Source: Poseidonocella sedimentorum (GTDB taxonomy: Bacteria > Pseudomonadota > Alphaproteobacteria > Rhodobacterales > Rhodobacteraceae). From it: 64,000 nt of DNA. Both the position numbers and the translations under genes were made by a program. Below, piece after piece: positions 47,318 to 59,245 of the stretch. Position 1 is the first letter of the stretch. Every line of letters starts with the position of its first letter. The notes beneath the pieces were generated by a model. The model made no database searches and was not told the origin of the DNA. It saw nothing but the letters and a program-made list of their open reading frames with translations. The stretch spans positions 1 through 64,000 of the forward strand of contig NZ_FOYI01000001.1 in the NCBI RefSeq assembly GCF_900116005.1, given 5' to 3'.

Positions 47318-47647
47318 TCACGCTGGCCCCCGTTTCGCCAGTCGGCGGTAGTTGGAGCGGGTGCGGGCGCGGATCGGGCGGACGGCGGCTTTGGCGACCT
47401 TCTCGGGCGGCTGGCCGGAGAGGATCGCGCGGGTCGCGGCATGGGCCGCGGCGGAGTAGCCTTCCTGTTTCTCGACCACCATCCGGCGGTACTCCGATCG
47501 CGGGATCGACCACATCATCGCCATGCCGGCCATGCGCATGCCCATGACCATCTGGGCCTCGGCGAGCATGAGCCAGTATTGCTGGGCGGCGGAGGCCCAG
47601 GCCAGCGGCTGGGCGCTGGAGGGCAGGGTGGGTTTGCAGATGTTCAT
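47318..47647 (-). CDS. conserved hypothetical protein between ureB and the small insert
   Basis: 109 aa. A hydrophobic, Met- and Ala-rich N-terminal half (QQYWLMLAEAQMVMGMRMAG) and a basic C-terminus (RPIRARTRSNYRRLAKR). I recall a gene of this type between ureB and ureC in Rhodobacterales, of unknown function. Confidence 0.68.
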   Translation of the reverse strand: MNICKPTLPSSAQPLAWASAAQQYWLMLAEAQMVMGMRMAGMAMMWSIPRSEYRRMVVEKQEGYSAAAHAATRAILSGQPPEKVAKAAVRPIRARTRSNYRRLAKRGPA

Positions 47648-47664
47648 CGAGCGTGTGCCTCGTG

Positions 47665-47970
47665 TCAGAGATCGCCCATTACGGACGTGTTGAAGCCGAA
47701 GACGCGCCGTGCGCCGCCGTAGGGGATGAGTTGCACCTCGCGGGTCTGGCCCGGCTCGAAGCGCACGGCCGTGCCCGCGGCGATGTCGAGCCGTTGGCCA
47801 TGGGCGGCTTTGCGGTCGAAATCGAGCGCGGGGTTGGTCTCGGCGAAGTGATAGTGGCTGCCGACCTGCACCGGGCGGTCGCCGGTGTTGGCGACGGTGA
47901 GCGTGATCGCCGGGCGCCCGGCGTTGAGCTCAAGGGTGCCTTCGGCGGGCAGCAGCTCTCCGGGGATCAT
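47665..47970 (-). CDS. ureB: urease subunit beta
   Basis: 101 aa. [19 protein letters not shown] and [17 protein letters not shown] are signature segments. Structural subunit of the UreABC heterotrimer. Confidence 0.97.
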   Translation of the reverse strand: MIPGELLPAEGTLELNAGRPAITLTVANTGDRPVQVGSHYHFAETNPALDFDRKAAHGQRLDIAAGTAVRFEPGQTREVQLIPYGGARRVFGFNTSVMGDL

Positions 47971-48027
47971 GCGGCTGGTCCTGTCATCGGGGGGGTGCGG
48001 GTCATGGGGCTCTCCTGCGGGGTTGGA

Positions 48028-48330
48028 TCAGCGGATCGGGTCGTGTACGGTCACGAGCTTGGTGCCATCGGGGAAGGTCGCCTCGACCTGCACCTCGTGG
48101 ATCATCTCGGGGACGCCGTCCATGCATTGCGCGCGGGTGACGACCTCGGCCCCCGCTTCCATCATGTCGGCCACCGAGCGCCCGTCGCGCGCGCCTTCGA
48201 CCACCGCATCGGTGATGAGCGCGATGGCTTCGGGGTGGTTGAGTTTCACGCCGCGCGCCAGCCGTTTACGGGCGACCTCGGCGGCCATCGCGATCAGCAG
48301 CTTGTCTTTTTCTCTCGGGGTCAGTTGCAT
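48028..48330 (-). CDS. ureA: urease subunit gamma
   Basis: 100 aa. [20 protein letters not shown] and [20 protein letters not shown] are typical. Complete. Confidence 0.98.
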   Translation of the reverse strand: MQLTPREKDKLLIAMAAEVARKRLARGVKLNHPEAIALITDAVVEGARDGRSVADMMEAGAEVVTRAQCMDGVPEMIHEVQVEATFPDGTKLVTVHDPIR

Positions 48331-48393
48331 TCAGGTCATCCAGCTCAGGTATCGTGTTGTCTCGAACGTGCGGGGCGGGGGCTGTGTTCCAGC

Positions 48394-49272
48394 TCAGGTC
48401 ATCCAACTTCGGGGGATCGGGCCGTCCGCCAGCCGCGCAAGGAGCGGCAGGAGCAACCGGCGCAGGGCCGCGCCATCGGGCGCGAGCAGGCGCAGGGCGA
48501 GCGTGTCCGGGGCGATGCAGCTGGCCCCGGCGGTGCGGGGCAGGCCCGCGCGCAAGACGGGCAGCAGCGCCTCGGCGCCGGGGGCGGTATAGACCAGCGC
48601 GGCCATGGCCCGGGCGCCGCCGCCGGTGGCGGGCCGATCCAGCAGCGCCTCGGCATCGCCATCGATCCGCGCGGCATCGAGATAGAGCGGCTGCCCATCG
48701 CGCAGGATCTCCACCCGGTCATGCAAGCGCAGGTCCGTTACCCGCTCGCCCATGGCGCGGCGGCCAAAGAGCAGGGACTCGACCATGAGGAACCGCGCGT
48801 CGCCCGCGAGGTCCGCCGACAGGGCGCGCGAGAGCCCCGCACGGTTGAACAGGATCGTCTCCTGCGGCAGCCAGTTGAGCGTGGCGCCCGGCGCGGCGCT
48901 GAGCGTGGTCCGCAGCGTGCCGGTCTCGCCCGGCTGGGCCGCATAGATCCGCTCGGCGGCCTGGGTGGTGATCGAGAGCCGCGCGCCGGGACCGGCATGG
49001 GCGGTGATGGCGAGGCGGTCGCCGCCGGTGATGCCGCCCGCGGAATTGATCAGCACCGCCTCCAGCCCGCGCGCGGGGTCGGGATGGCGGGGGAACAGCG
49101 CCTTGAGGCAGCCTTGCGGGCGGAGCCCGTCGAGCACGCTGCGCGCGCCGTGCCGCTTGGCCGAAAGCCGGATCGAGCCCACCGCGCGCGGCTGGGCGGG
49201 GACGCGCGGCGCGGCTGCGGGTCGAGACCCCGCCGCCGGTTTCGCCAGATCGCCCGTCACATCGAGCCCCAT
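48394..49272 (-). CDS. ureD: urease accessory protein UreD/UreH
   Basis: 292 aa. VLINSAGGITGGDRLAI and AERIYAAQPGE are family motifs. It docks on apo-urease and accepts UreF/UreG. First gene of the minus-strand urease cluster. About 35 extra N-terminal residues are rich in Ala and Pro. Confidence 0.93.
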   Translation of the reverse strand: MGLDVTGDLAKPAAGSRPAAAPRVPAQPRAVGSIRLSAKRHGARSVLDGLRPQGCLKALFPRHPDPARGLEAVLINSAGGITGGDRLAITAHAGPGARLSITTQAAERIYAAQPGETGTLRTTLSAAPGATLNWLPQETILFNRAGLSRALSADLAGDARFLMVESLLFGRRAMGERVTDLRLHDRVEILRDGQPLYLDAARIDGDAEALLDRPATGGGARAMAALVYTAPGAEALLPVLRAGLPRTAGASCIAPDTLALRLLAPDGAALRRLLLPLLARLADGPIPRSWMT

Positions 49273-49422
49273 GCCTCATCGTCCCCCGGGGCCACCGGGC
49301 CCGTTGGCGGCATCTGACTATTATCCGCAGGGCTGCGCAAGAGTTCCTCCGCTGCCTCGGGCGGGCTCTGCGCAAATATTGTGCGCTGTGCTTGCGAATT
49401 AGGCGCGCGATCGCCGCGCGGC

Positions 49423-50340
49423 TCAGGAGGCCCCGCCGAGGTGGCGCTCGCCGCGGGCGCGGGCCAGCGCGATCTGCCTCTGCCGCTCGCGGAACCGGGC
49501 CTTGTCCTCGGCGCTCGTCTCGTTGACGCAGTGGTGGCAGGAGACGCCGTCTTCGAACTCGGGCCGCGCGCGGTCGTCGGGCAGGATCGGCCGGCGGCAG
49601 GCGTGGCAGAGCTCGTGCGGCCCCTCGCGCAGCCCGTGGCCCACCGAGACGCGCCCGTCGAAGACGAAGCAGTCCCCCTCCCAAGTGCTGTCACCCTCGG
49701 GCACCTCTTCGAGGTATTTCAGGATCCCGCCCTTGAGGTGAAACACATCCTCGACGCCCTGGCCAAGCAGGTAGTTCGTCGATTTCTCGCAGCGGATGCC
49801 CCCGGTGCAGAACATCGCGATGCGCTTGTTGTGGAAGCGGTGCTTGTTGGCCTCCCACCAGGCGGGGAAATCGCGGAAGCTCTCGGTTTGCGGGTCGATC
49901 GCGCCTTCGAACGTGCCGATGGCGACCTCGTAGTCGTTGCGCGTGTCGATCACGGCCACGTCGGGGCTGCGGATGAGCGCGTTCCAGTCCTTGGGCGCGA
50001 CGTAGTGGCCGACCGCGGCGCGCGGGTCCACGTCGGGCTGGCCCATCGTCACGATCTCTTTCTTGAGCCGGACCTTGAGCCGGGCGAAGGGCTGGGCCTC
50101 CGCCGTCGAGAGCTTCCACTCCAGATCGGCAAAGCCGGGCAGGGCGCGGATATGGGCCAGCAGCCGGTCGATGCCGGCAGCAGACCCCGCGACCGTGCCG
50201 TTGATGCCCTCGCGCGCGAGCAGGAGCGTGCCGGTGATGCCCTCAGCCTCGCAGAGCGACAGCAGGCCGGGCCGCAGGGCGGCCGGATCCGCGACGGGGG
50301 CGAAATGATAGAGGGCGGCGACGGTGAACATGGCGCGCAT
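49423..50340 (-). CDS. trhO: tRNA uridine(34) hydroxylase, rhodanese family
   Basis: 305 aa from ATG 50340; ATG 50331 is possible. It hydroxylates U34 in some tRNAs with oxygen (YceA/TrhO). N-terminal ferredoxin-like domain, then a rhodanese domain with the active-site Cys in [12 protein letters not shown], and a C-terminal domain with CHACRRP and CHHC cysteine pairs that may bind zinc. Confidence 0.93.
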   Translation of the reverse strand: MRAMFTVAALYHFAPVADPAALRPGLLSLCEAEGITGTLLLAREGINGTVAGSAAGIDRLLAHIRALPGFADLEWKLSTAEAQPFARLKVRLKKEIVTMGQPDVDPRAAVGHYVAPKDWNALIRSPDVAVIDTRNDYEVAIGTFEGAIDPQTESFRDFPAWWEANKHRFHNKRIAMFCTGGIRCEKSTNYLLGQGVEDVFHLKGGILKYLEEVPEGDSTWEGDCFVFDGRVSVGHGLREGPHELCHACRRPILPDDRARPEFEDGVSCHHCVNETSAEDKARFRERQRQIALARARGERHLGGAS

Positions 50341-50451
50341 ATAGGAGAGGGGCGGGGGCCAGGCAATCCCCACCGGGGCGCGGCGGGTCATGACGGTTGA
50401 CCCAAGGCGGGCAATGCCGCAGGTCTGGGGCCGAGACAAGGAGACCCGGCC

Positions 50452-51063
50452 ATGACAGCTTCCGACCACGCCCTTCTGATTATCGACGTGCAGAATGATT
50501 TCTGCCCCGGCGGCGCGCTGGCCGTGGCGGGGGGCGATGAGATCGTGCCGGGGATCAACGCGCTGATGGGGGAGTTTGGCTGCGTGGTGCTCACGCAGGA
50601 CTGGCACCCGGCGGGGCATTCGTCTTTTGCGAGCGCGCACTCCGGCAAGGCCCCGTTCGAGACCTACGAGGCCCCTTACGGCACGCAGGTGCTCTGGCCC
50701 GATCATTGCATTCAGGGCAGCGAGGGCGCGGCGTTTCACCCCGGGCTGGATCTGGCGCCGGCGCAATGCATCGTGCGCAAGGGGTTCAACCCCGGGATCG
50801 ACAGCTATTCGGCGTTTTTCGAGAATGACCACAAGACGCCAACGGGGCTCGAAGGATACCTGCGCAGACGCGATATCGCCAAGCTCACCCTCGTCGGGCT
50901 CGCCACGGATTTCTGCGTCGCCTATTCGGCCATCGATGCGGCCAAACTCGGCTTTGCCGTCGACGTGCGCGCGGACCTCTGCCGAGCGATTGACCTCGAT
51001 GGCTCGCTCGCGGCGGCGACAGCCCAGATGCGCGACGCGGGCGTGGCGCTGGGCGGGGCCTAG
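50452..51063 (+). CDS. pncA: nicotinamidase
   Basis: 203 aa. The triad D12 ([10 protein letters not shown]), K110 (VRKGFN) and C155 (ATDFCVAYS), and the metal site D50-W-H52 with H56 and H85, are visible. It converts nicotinamide to nicotinate, which PncB uses. It is on the same strand as pncB, 620 nt upstream of it, with a Hint pseudogene between. Confidence 0.95.
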   Translation: MTASDHALLIIDVQNDFCPGGALAVAGGDEIVPGINALMGEFGCVVLTQDWHPAGHSSFASAHSGKAPFETYEAPYGTQVLWPDHCIQGSEGAAFHPGLDLAPAQCIVRKGFNPGIDSYSAFFENDHKTPTGLEGYLRRRDIAKLTLVGLATDFCVAYSAIDAAKLGFAVDVRADLCRAIDLDGSLAAATAQMRDAGVALGGA

Positions 51064-51600
51064 CGCTCAGCGGCGCTGAGCATCTCTGCCTGCCGCAACC
51101 CTGTCAGCAGCTTCAGCGCGGGCCGGGCGGGCAGGGCATCGAGCCCTTCCCGCCCGGACGCGGCCCTTCGGTCCGGGTGGCCCGTGGCGGGCGCGTCCAC
51201 GGGATCGGCGGGCGTTTGTTCTGGCGCAGGTCGGGAAGAGCGCGTGCAGGCCGGGGCGGGCTCCGGCCTCTGCATGCCGCTGGGGAAGACGATCGTGGCG
51301 GTCGAAGATGAGGTGGACGTCGTCCAACTGGCGCTTGCCCTCCATCACGCGGATGCCGCGCCGGCCGGTGAGGCCCTAGGTGGGCACAAGCACCGAGCGC
51401 CCGCATTCCGCCTGCATAAGAAGGCGGAGTCGCGACGAGATGACCAGCGCGCGGCGCAGGATGTGGCGGGTCGGCTGGGGCCCGATGTCTGCGGTCTCGA
51501 CGGTATCGCCGATGGCGAAGCGGTCCACCGGGATCGGGCCGCGCCCACCAACATGTTCCGTCAGGGTGATGGTGCGGCATACGGTCAATCCCCGGCACGA
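51064..51600 (-). pseudogene. Hint-domain protein, degenerate
   Basis: On the minus strand the frame reads GPIPVDRFAIGDTVETADIG followed by PQPTRHILRRALV, the Hint_2 pattern known in Rhodobacterales. A TAG at 51376-51378 interrupts it. The same frame then gives MEGKRQLDDVHLIFDRHD, which is the VHLLFDRHE motif of these proteins. After it the frame shifts: the expected C-terminus ([21 protein letters not shown]) is read one frame over. It has at least one stop and one frameshift. The original start is unclear. Confidence 0.6.
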
Positions 51601-51685
51601 GCCGGGCATATGGCGCCGCGAAAACGCCCCCCTTGCCCCCGACCGGTGCGCTTGGCACAAAGGCGCGGCCCGGACGGAGGACCCC

Positions 51686-52978
51686 ATGGTCGACATCGCA
51701 ACCCGCGTCTACAATCACAAATGGAAGATCGATCCGATCGTCCGCTCGCTGATCGACACCGATTTTTACAAGTTGCTGATGTGCCAGTCGGTGTTTCGCA
51801 ACAAAGCTGACACCACGGTGACCTTCTCGCTCATCAACCGATCGCAAGATGTGCCGCTGGCGGAGATGATCGACGAGGGCGAATTGCGCGAGCAGCTCGA
51901 CCATGTGCGCTCGCTCTCGCTCACCCGCGGCGAGAGCACGTGGATGCGCGGCAACACCTTCTACGGCAAGCGCCAGATGTTTCGCTCGGATTTCATGGAA
52001 TGGTTCGAGAACCTGTCGCTGCCCGCCTATCACCTCGAACGCCGGGGCGATCAGTATGAGCTCACCTTCGAGGGCAAATGGCCCGAGGTCATGCTGTGGG
52101 AAATCCCGGCGCTTTCGGTGCTGATGGAACTGCGCTCGCGCGCGGTGCTGAACTCGATGGGGCGGTTCGAGCTGAAGGTCCTTTATGCGCGCGCCATGAC
52201 CAAACTTTGGGAAAAGATCGAACAGATGCGCCCGCTGGAGGGGCTGCGCATCGCCGATTTCGGCACGCGGCGGCGGCACTCCTACCTCTGGCAGGACTGG
52301 TGCGTGCAGGCGATGATCGAGGGTCTGGGCGACAAGTTCGCGGGCACGTCGAACTGCCTCATCGCGATGAAACGGGATCTTGAGGCGGTGGGGACCAATG
52401 CCCATGAGCTGCCCATGGTTTACTCGGCGCTGGCGGGCGATGACGCGGCGCTGGCGCGCGCGCCCTACGATGTGCTGGCCGACTGGCACGAGGAGCATTC
52501 GGGCAACCTGCGCATCATCCTGCCCGACACCTACGGCACCAAAGGCTTCCTCGACCGCGCGCCCGACTGGCTCGCCGGCTGGACCGGGATCCGCATCGAC
52601 AGCGGCGATCCCGCGACGGGGGCGGAGATTGCCATCGACTGGTGGCGCGCCCGCGGCGAGGACCCGCGCGACAAGCTCGTTATTTTTTCAGACGGGCTCG
52701 ACGTGGGCAGGATCGCCGCGCTCCACCAGCAATTCCACGGCCGGGTCAAGACCTCCTTCGGCTGGGGCACACTGCTGACCAACGACTTCCGGGGGCTGAC
52801 CCCCGACAACCGCCTCGCGCCGTTTTCGCTTGTCTGCAAGGCCATCGCCGCCAACGGCCGCCCGACGGTCAAGCTCAGCGACAACCCCAAGAAAGCGATG
52901 GGCCCGGCTGAAGAAGTCGCGCGCTACAAACGGGTGTTTGAGGTGGGTGCGCAGGAGGCGCAGGAGGTGGTGGTCTGA
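51686..52978 (+). CDS. pncB: nicotinate phosphoribosyltransferase
   Basis: 430 aa from ATG 51686. It joins nicotinate and PRPP to give NaMN in NAD salvage. The N-terminal SLIDTDFYKLLMCQ, the catalytic His region GTSNCLIA and the C-terminal IRIDSGDPATGAEIAIDWW with VSFGWGT-like TSFGWGTLLTND are recognisable. Complete. It completes the salvage branch begun by pncA. Confidence 0.95.
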   Translation: MVDIATRVYNHKWKIDPIVRSLIDTDFYKLLMCQSVFRNKADTTVTFSLINRSQDVPLAEMIDEGELREQLDHVRSLSLTRGESTWMRGNTFYGKRQMFRSDFMEWFENLSLPAYHLERRGDQYELTFEGKWPEVMLWEIPALSVLMELRSRAVLNSMGRFELKVLYARAMTKLWEKIEQMRPLEGLRIADFGTRRRHSYLWQDWCVQAMIEGLGDKFAGTSNCLIAMKRDLEAVGTNAHELPMVYSALAGDDAALARAPYDVLADWHEEHSGNLRIILPDTYGTKGFLDRAPDWLAGWTGIRIDSGDPATGAEIAIDWWRARGEDPRDKLVIFSDGLDVGRIAALHQQFHGRVKTSFGWGTLLTNDFRGLTPDNRLAPFSLVCKAIAANGRPTVKLSDNPKKAMGPAEEVARYKRVFEVGAQEAQEVVV

Positions 52979-53116
52979 ACTGGAAATTCGGTAGCCTGCG
53001 CGGTTTTCAATCCCCGGAAATTAACCGGAATTAGCCTCTGGGATATTGGCCGCTTTTCAGAGGTCGACAGGCGGATATACTTCTTCGAATAGATCGATTC
53101 TTTTTTGGAGAGGTTC

Positions 53117-53725
53117 ATGGACACCATATTGGGGATTCTTGGTCTCGCCGTGATCGTTGCCATTGCAATACGCATCGGCCGGGCGGGAGACAGCGGGCAT
53201 TACACAGCGTCGCCAAAGCCTGAAACACCAAAGGACATAGATCGCCAAATCGTAGCACACTCTGCGAAAAGGCAGGGAGCTTTCGACGAGAAAAGCGCAA
53301 CCCACGTCGAACCGGTGAAGGTGTTGAAGGGGCGAGCCTGGATCACTGACGGGGATACGGTCACGATCGACAAAACCCAAATTCGGCTCTTCGGGATCGA
53401 CGCTCCCGAGTTGAACCATCCCTACGGGAAAAAGGCGAAATGGGCGCTGCACAAGCTTTGTAAAGGCCAGACGATCCGGGCGGAAGTGTCGGAGATTGAT
53501 GATTATGGCCGGACGGTGGCGAAATGCTTCCTGCCCGATGGGCGCGATCTTTCCGCTGAAATGGTCAAATTGGGAATGGCATTGGATTGGAAGAAATACT
53601 CCGGCGGCATCTATCGGTCTTTGGAAACGCCCGATGCGCGCAAAAAGCTGTTCCTCGCGAGCGCCCGGCAGAAGGGGCATATGAACGTCTGGAGAAAATT
53701 CGAGGAAAGGGCGGCGTCAAGTTGA
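53117..53725 (+). CDS. Staphylococcal-nuclease-like (SNase) protein with N-terminal membrane helix
   Basis: 202 aa from ATG 53117 with GGAGAGG upstream. One N-terminal hydrophobic segment (ILGILGLAVIVAIAI) anchors it. The SNase fold shows DGDTVTIDKTQIRLFGIDAPE (Asp, Arg) and ALHKLCKGQTIRAEV, DDYGRTVAKCFLPDG. Active-site Arg and Asp look intact, so it could be an exported or membrane-anchored nuclease. The DNA is AT-richer than average for the window, a hint of transfer. Confidence 0.87.
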   Translation: MDTILGILGLAVIVAIAIRIGRAGDSGHYTASPKPETPKDIDRQIVAHSAKRQGAFDEKSATHVEPVKVLKGRAWITDGDTVTIDKTQIRLFGIDAPELNHPYGKKAKWALHKLCKGQTIRAEVSEIDDYGRTVAKCFLPDGRDLSAEMVKLGMALDWKKYSGGIYRSLETPDARKKLFLASARQKGHMNVWRKFEERAASS

Positions 53726-54109
53726 GGATCTGGGGGCGGCTGCTGTACAATCCGCACGTCGTCGATGCGGTCGCGCTGCGCAAAGACGTGAGAAACGCGG
53801 ACTGAATTGGGTTGCGCGTGAACGACACCCCTGATGTCAGGCCGGTGTTGGATCAGCCGCTGATCGCGTACAGCGTGGCCGAGGGGCGCATGACCGCCGC
53901 GGGTTTGGCCGGGTCGGTGTGGTCGTAGCCGCCCAGGTCGGCGACGTCCCGGCACGGTGCGAGTGCCGGGGATTTAGCGCTTCCCTTTTATCACGGTTTC
54001 GTCTAAACGCTCCCATCCGCGCGCGTTTGCGTGCGGACTTCTCCATGGACCCTGCTGGACGACATCCCGGCTGGCGCCCGAACCGAAACCTCTGATCAAG
54101 GAGACCCCG
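53726..54109. other. 384-bp stretch before rpsO
   Basis: No intact gene. A minus-strand frame ending near 53852 (LGGYDHTDPAKPAAVMRPSA) could be the end of a lost gene. The last about 110 nt form the rpsO leader, with AAGGAGACC before the ATG. Confidence 0.45.
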
Positions 54110-54379
54110 ATGTCGATCACTGTTGAAGAAAAAGCCCGCGTGATGAAGGAATTCGCCACCAAAGAAGGCGACACCGGTTCCCCCGAAGTTCAGGTCGCGA
54201 TCCTGACCTCGCGGATCACCACGCTCACCGAGCACTTCAAGATCCACAAGAAGGACAACCACGGCCGCCGTGGCCTTCTCAAGCTCGTGGCTCAACGCCG
54301 CAAGCTGCTCGACTATCTCAAAGGCAAGGAAGAGGCCCGCTATCAGGACCTCATCAAACGCCTCGGCATCCGCCGCTGA
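54110..54379 (+). CDS. rpsO: 30S ribosomal protein S15
   Basis: 89 aa. Binds 16S rRNA and nucleates the platform of the small subunit. Complete, with the family core [17 protein letters not shown] and [19 protein letters not shown]. Followed by a terminator and pnp, the standard order. Confidence 0.98.
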   Translation: MSITVEEKARVMKEFATKEGDTGSPEVQVAILTSRITTLTEHFKIHKKDNHGRRGLLKLVAQRRKLLDYLKGKEEARYQDLIKRLGIRR

Positions 54380-54400
54380 GCCGGATCTGACAAGAGTTGC

Positions 54401-54431
54401 AAACGCCCGTTCCCTCAAGAGCGGGCGTTTT
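54401..54431 (+). terminator. intrinsic terminator after rpsO
   Basis: AAACGCCCG pairs with CGGGCGTTT (9 bp) around a 12-nt loop; the T run is short (TTTT). Confidence 0.75.
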
Positions 54432-54638
54432 GCGTATCAGGCCCCGCCCCAGAGCGGCGGGCGCGGGCCGCGAAACCGGTTCCCTTTGACCGTCTGAGAC
54501 GATAGAGGGGCCGTATCCGTGCGCGGCGGGCTGGCCAACCTGCCACGCAACAGCTGGATGAACTGGCCGGAGGGAATACGCCCTCCATTTAAACGGCCTG
54601 GCGAGGATACGCCCCGTAAGGCCTTGATAGGATACGAT

Positions 54639-56786
<2,148 letters not shown>

Positions 56787-56810
56787 TCCTCCCCGCATCC
56801 GGCAGATCGG

Positions 56811-56840
56811 AAAAGGCGCCTTCGGGCGCCTTTTTCTTTT
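56811..56840 (+). terminator. intrinsic terminator of pnp
   Basis: GGCGCC-TTCG-GGCGCC with flanking AAAA and a TTTTTCTTTT tail. Very strong. Confidence 0.9.
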
Positions 56841-57152
56841 GGGGATGGCCGCAGGGCCGCCGGGCAAGCGCCTGCCCGTTCCGGCGGGCTGGCGCTGTGG
56901 CTGGGCTAGCGATGATTCATGGGGTGATGTACTTGGCCCCATAAATCACACCCGCTCAATCGTCGGGAGCGCCACCCCACGGGCAGGCGCTTGCCCGGCT
57001 TGGCGCCAAGTCCGCAAAGCGGACGATGTACGTTGCGGCACAACCCTGATCTTTTTCCAAGTGATCAAAAGGAGCGCCTTCGGCGCACGTCTTTTGTGGG
57101 CGGCGTTGCCGCCGCTGGTGCCACTGGCGCCTGCCGCGCGCGGGCCCGGCGG
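56841..57152. other. 312-bp intergenic region between pnp and yacG
   Basis: It contains the 141-bp palindromic element (56859-56999, listed separately) and a small hairpin GTCCGC-AAA-GCGGAC at 57008-57022. No gene is seen. Confidence 0.6.
56859..56999. repeat. 141-bp element bounded by 21-bp perfect inverted repeats
   Basis: The left arm 56859-56879 (GCCGGGCAAGCG then CCTGCCCGT) and the right arm 56979-56999 are exact reverse complements. Inside the arms, GGGCTGGCGCT and its partner GAGCGCCACCC extend the symmetry imperfectly. There is no coding capacity. It could be a MITE, a REP-like repeat or a large cruciform. Confidence 0.7.
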
Positions 57153-57314
57153 TCAGTTCGGTTTGGGGGTTGGGGTGTCCTCGTCCTCCACCTCGTGGGT
57201 GGGGATCGTGTAGCGGCCGGTCATCCATTTGCCGAGGTCGATATCGGCGCAGCGCTGTGAGCAGAAGGGGCGGAATGCCTTCACCGTCGGCTTGTCGCAG
57301 ATCGGGCAGCTCAT
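57153..57314 (-). CDS. yacG: DNA gyrase inhibitor / zinc-binding protein YacG
   Basis: 53 aa. Four zinc cysteines in CPIC and FCSQRC, then ADIDLGKWMTGRYTIP, the conserved YacG segment. E. coli YacG binds zinc and inhibits gyrase. The start overlaps the stop of the RNase E/G gene. Confidence 0.93.
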   Translation of the reverse strand: MSCPICDKPTVKAFRPFCSQRCADIDLGKWMTGRYTIPTHEVEDEDTPTPKPN

Positions 57315-58336
57315 CTGCGGGTTTCCGACAGCGGGAGGCGTTCACGTTTGCGCTGCAATTCGAGGTGGCCCAGCGGGGTCCAGCCGACGACGATGGTCTC
57401 GACCGAGTCCGATTTCAGCGCGCCGCGCAGCGCGCTTTCCATCTGGCGGCGATCCTTTTTGCCCATCGGGGCGAGGTCCAGCACGATCTGGCCGCCGAGA
57501 CCGCGCAGGCGGAGTTGGCGGGGCAGTTCTTTCGCGGTGGCGAGGTTGGCCTTGAGCCCGGCGGCCGGGGAGGCGTCTGCGCCGGTGTTGACGTCCACGG
57601 CGACGAGGGCGCGGGTCGGCTCGATGAAGAGTTGTCCGCCGCCGGGGAGGGGGGCGGAGGCGAGCCCCAGCAGCTCGATCTCGTCCAGCGCGCCGCTGCG
57701 CTCGAAGCTGCCGGCGTCTGCGTCGATCGTGGCGGGTTCGGTCCATTCGCGCCAGGCGAGCAGGTGAGGCGCATCGCCCTCGATCAGCTTGACGGCGCCG
57801 TCGCCGCCCGCATCGGCGAGCACTTGCTGTGCGAGCCCGGCCATGTCGCGGATATCGCTGGCGATTTCGTCTTCGCTTGCCTCGGCGCAGGAGGAGCGCA
57901 GGATGAGCCCGTAGTCGCGCCCGTCCATCTCTTCATGCGCGATTTCCAGAAGCGCAACACGGCGCTCCTCGTCGCGGATGCGGCGGGAGATGTTGAGGCC
58001 GGGGGCGTCGGGGGTGACGATCGCGTAGCGACTCTTGAAGAGCAGTTTCGAGGTGACGGGGATGGCTTTGCCCGCTTCGGCGTAGCCGGTCACCTGGACC
58101 AGCATCGACTGGCCCGGGGAGAGCCCGCGCACCTGGCGCAGGAAGGCCGAGCCGTCGGGTGTCTTGAAGAACATCCCGCCCTGGCCCTTGACCGGGCGGT
58201 CGGCGATGGCGCGGTAGATCGTGCCCGGGGCCGGGCGATCGCCCGCGACGAGCAGGTCTTCGAGCCGCCCGTCGACCATGAGCGCCGCGGCCTCGACGCC
58301 GTCGAGATGGTCCAATGCGATCACGCGGCCCTTCAT
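57311..58336 (-). CDS. ribonuclease E/G family protein
   Basis: 341 aa, shorter than RNase E or G (no large C-terminal region). It has the catalytic core [23 protein letters not shown] and the later [12 protein letters not shown] with the metal-binding Asp. The S1 domain expected at the N-terminus is weak or absent. It endonucleolytically matures or degrades RNA. Between maf and yacG in an operon. Confidence 0.88.
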   Translation of the reverse strand: MKGRVIALDHLDGVEAAALMVDGRLEDLLVAGDRPAPGTIYRAIADRPVKGQGGMFFKTPDGSAFLRQVRGLSPGQSMLVQVTGYAEAGKAIPVTSKLLFKSRYAIVTPDAPGLNISRRIRDEERRVALLEIAHEEMDGRDYGLILRSSCAEASEDEIASDIRDMAGLAQQVLADAGGDGAVKLIEGDAPHLLAWREWTEPATIDADAGSFERSGALDEIELLGLASAPLPGGGQLFIEPTRALVAVDVNTGADASPAAGLKANLATAKELPRQLRLRGLGGQIVLDLAPMGKKDRRQMESALRGALKSDSVETIVVGWTPLGHLELQRKRERLPLSETRR

Positions 58337-58911
58337 GCGGCAGCCCTCGGCGGGTAGCCCGCGGCCTGGAGCAATCCGGCGGTTTCGGTGAGCGGCAGGC
58401 CGACAACGGCAGTAAACGATCCGCTGATCCAGGGCACGAAGGCGCCCGCGGGCCCCTGAATGCCGTAGGCACCCGCCTTGCCCTGCCAGTCGCCGGTGGC
58501 AATATAGGCGTCGATCTCATCGCGGGAGAGGCGTTTGAGGCGTACCTGGGTCACGACGTCTTTCTCCCAAAGCTGGGCGCCGCGCCGCACGGCGACGGCG
58601 GTGATGACACGGTGCCGGCGCCCCGAGAGCAGCTCGAGAAAGGCGCGCGCCTCGGCGGCGTCATCCGGCTTGCCGAGGATGCGGCGGCCGACCGCGACGG
58701 TGGTATCGGCGGAGAGCAGAACCTCGCCCTCGCCGACCTCCAGCGCCTGCGCCTTCTCGCGCGCCATGCGGGCGCAATAGGGCCGGGGCAATTCACCCTT
58801 GAGCGGGGTCTCGTCGATGTCGGGCGCGCGGACGGTATCGGGCACGATGCCGATTTGCGCCAGCAAGTCACGCCGGCGCGGGCTGCCCGATCCGAGGATG
58901 AGCCGGGGCAA
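58333..58911 (-). CDS. maf: Maf-family nucleotide pyrophosphatase
   Basis: 192 aa. [23 protein letters not shown] and [17 protein letters not shown] are signature. It hydrolyses dTTP/UTP-like or modified nucleoside triphosphates. Overlaps the RNase E/G start. Confidence 0.95.
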   Translation of the reverse strand: MPRLILGSGSPRRRDLLAQIGIVPDTVRAPDIDETPLKGELPRPYCARMAREKAQALEVGEGEVLLSADTTVAVGRRILGKPDDAAEARAFLELLSGRRHRVITAVAVRRGAQLWEKDVVTQVRLKRLSRDEIDAYIATGDWQGKAGAYGIQGPAGAFVPWISGSFTAVVGLPLTETAGLLQAAGYPPRAAA

Positions 58912-58917
58912 ACCGGC

Positions 58918-59136
58918 TTACTTGAAGCGGTAGTTGATCCGACCCTTGGTCAGATCGTAAGGGGTCATCTCGACCTGCACCTTGTCGCCGGCCAGAACGC
59001 GGATGCGGTTCTTGCGCATCTTGCCTGCCGTGTGTGCGATGATCTCATGGCCGTTTTCCAGCTCGACCCGAAACGTCGCATTAGGCACGAGTTCCTTCAC
59101 AACACCGGGAAATTCGAGCGTATCTTCCTTGGCCAT
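58918..59136 (-). CDS. infA: translation initiation factor IF-1
   Basis: 72 aa, full length. [20 protein letters not shown] and the OB-fold ([20 protein letters not shown]). First gene of the infA-maf-rng-yacG operon. Confidence 0.98.
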   Translation of the reverse strand: MAKEDTLEFPGVVKELVPNATFRVELENGHEIIAHTAGKMRKNRIRVLAGDKVQVEMTPYDLTKGRINYRFK

Positions 59137-59245
59137 GGTTTCTCCTTTGTAGCACCCGGGGGAATCCGGGCGCGCTATAGATGCGCCCGGCGCGGGCGAT
59201 TTTCAAGGCCAAATATGCGTGTAAGGCGGCCCCCTGGCGCAGATA

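Noticed and set aside
53835-53950. Minus-strand fragment ending PSATLYAIS as a gene
   Set aside because: Too short, no start or family; at best the end of a lost gene.
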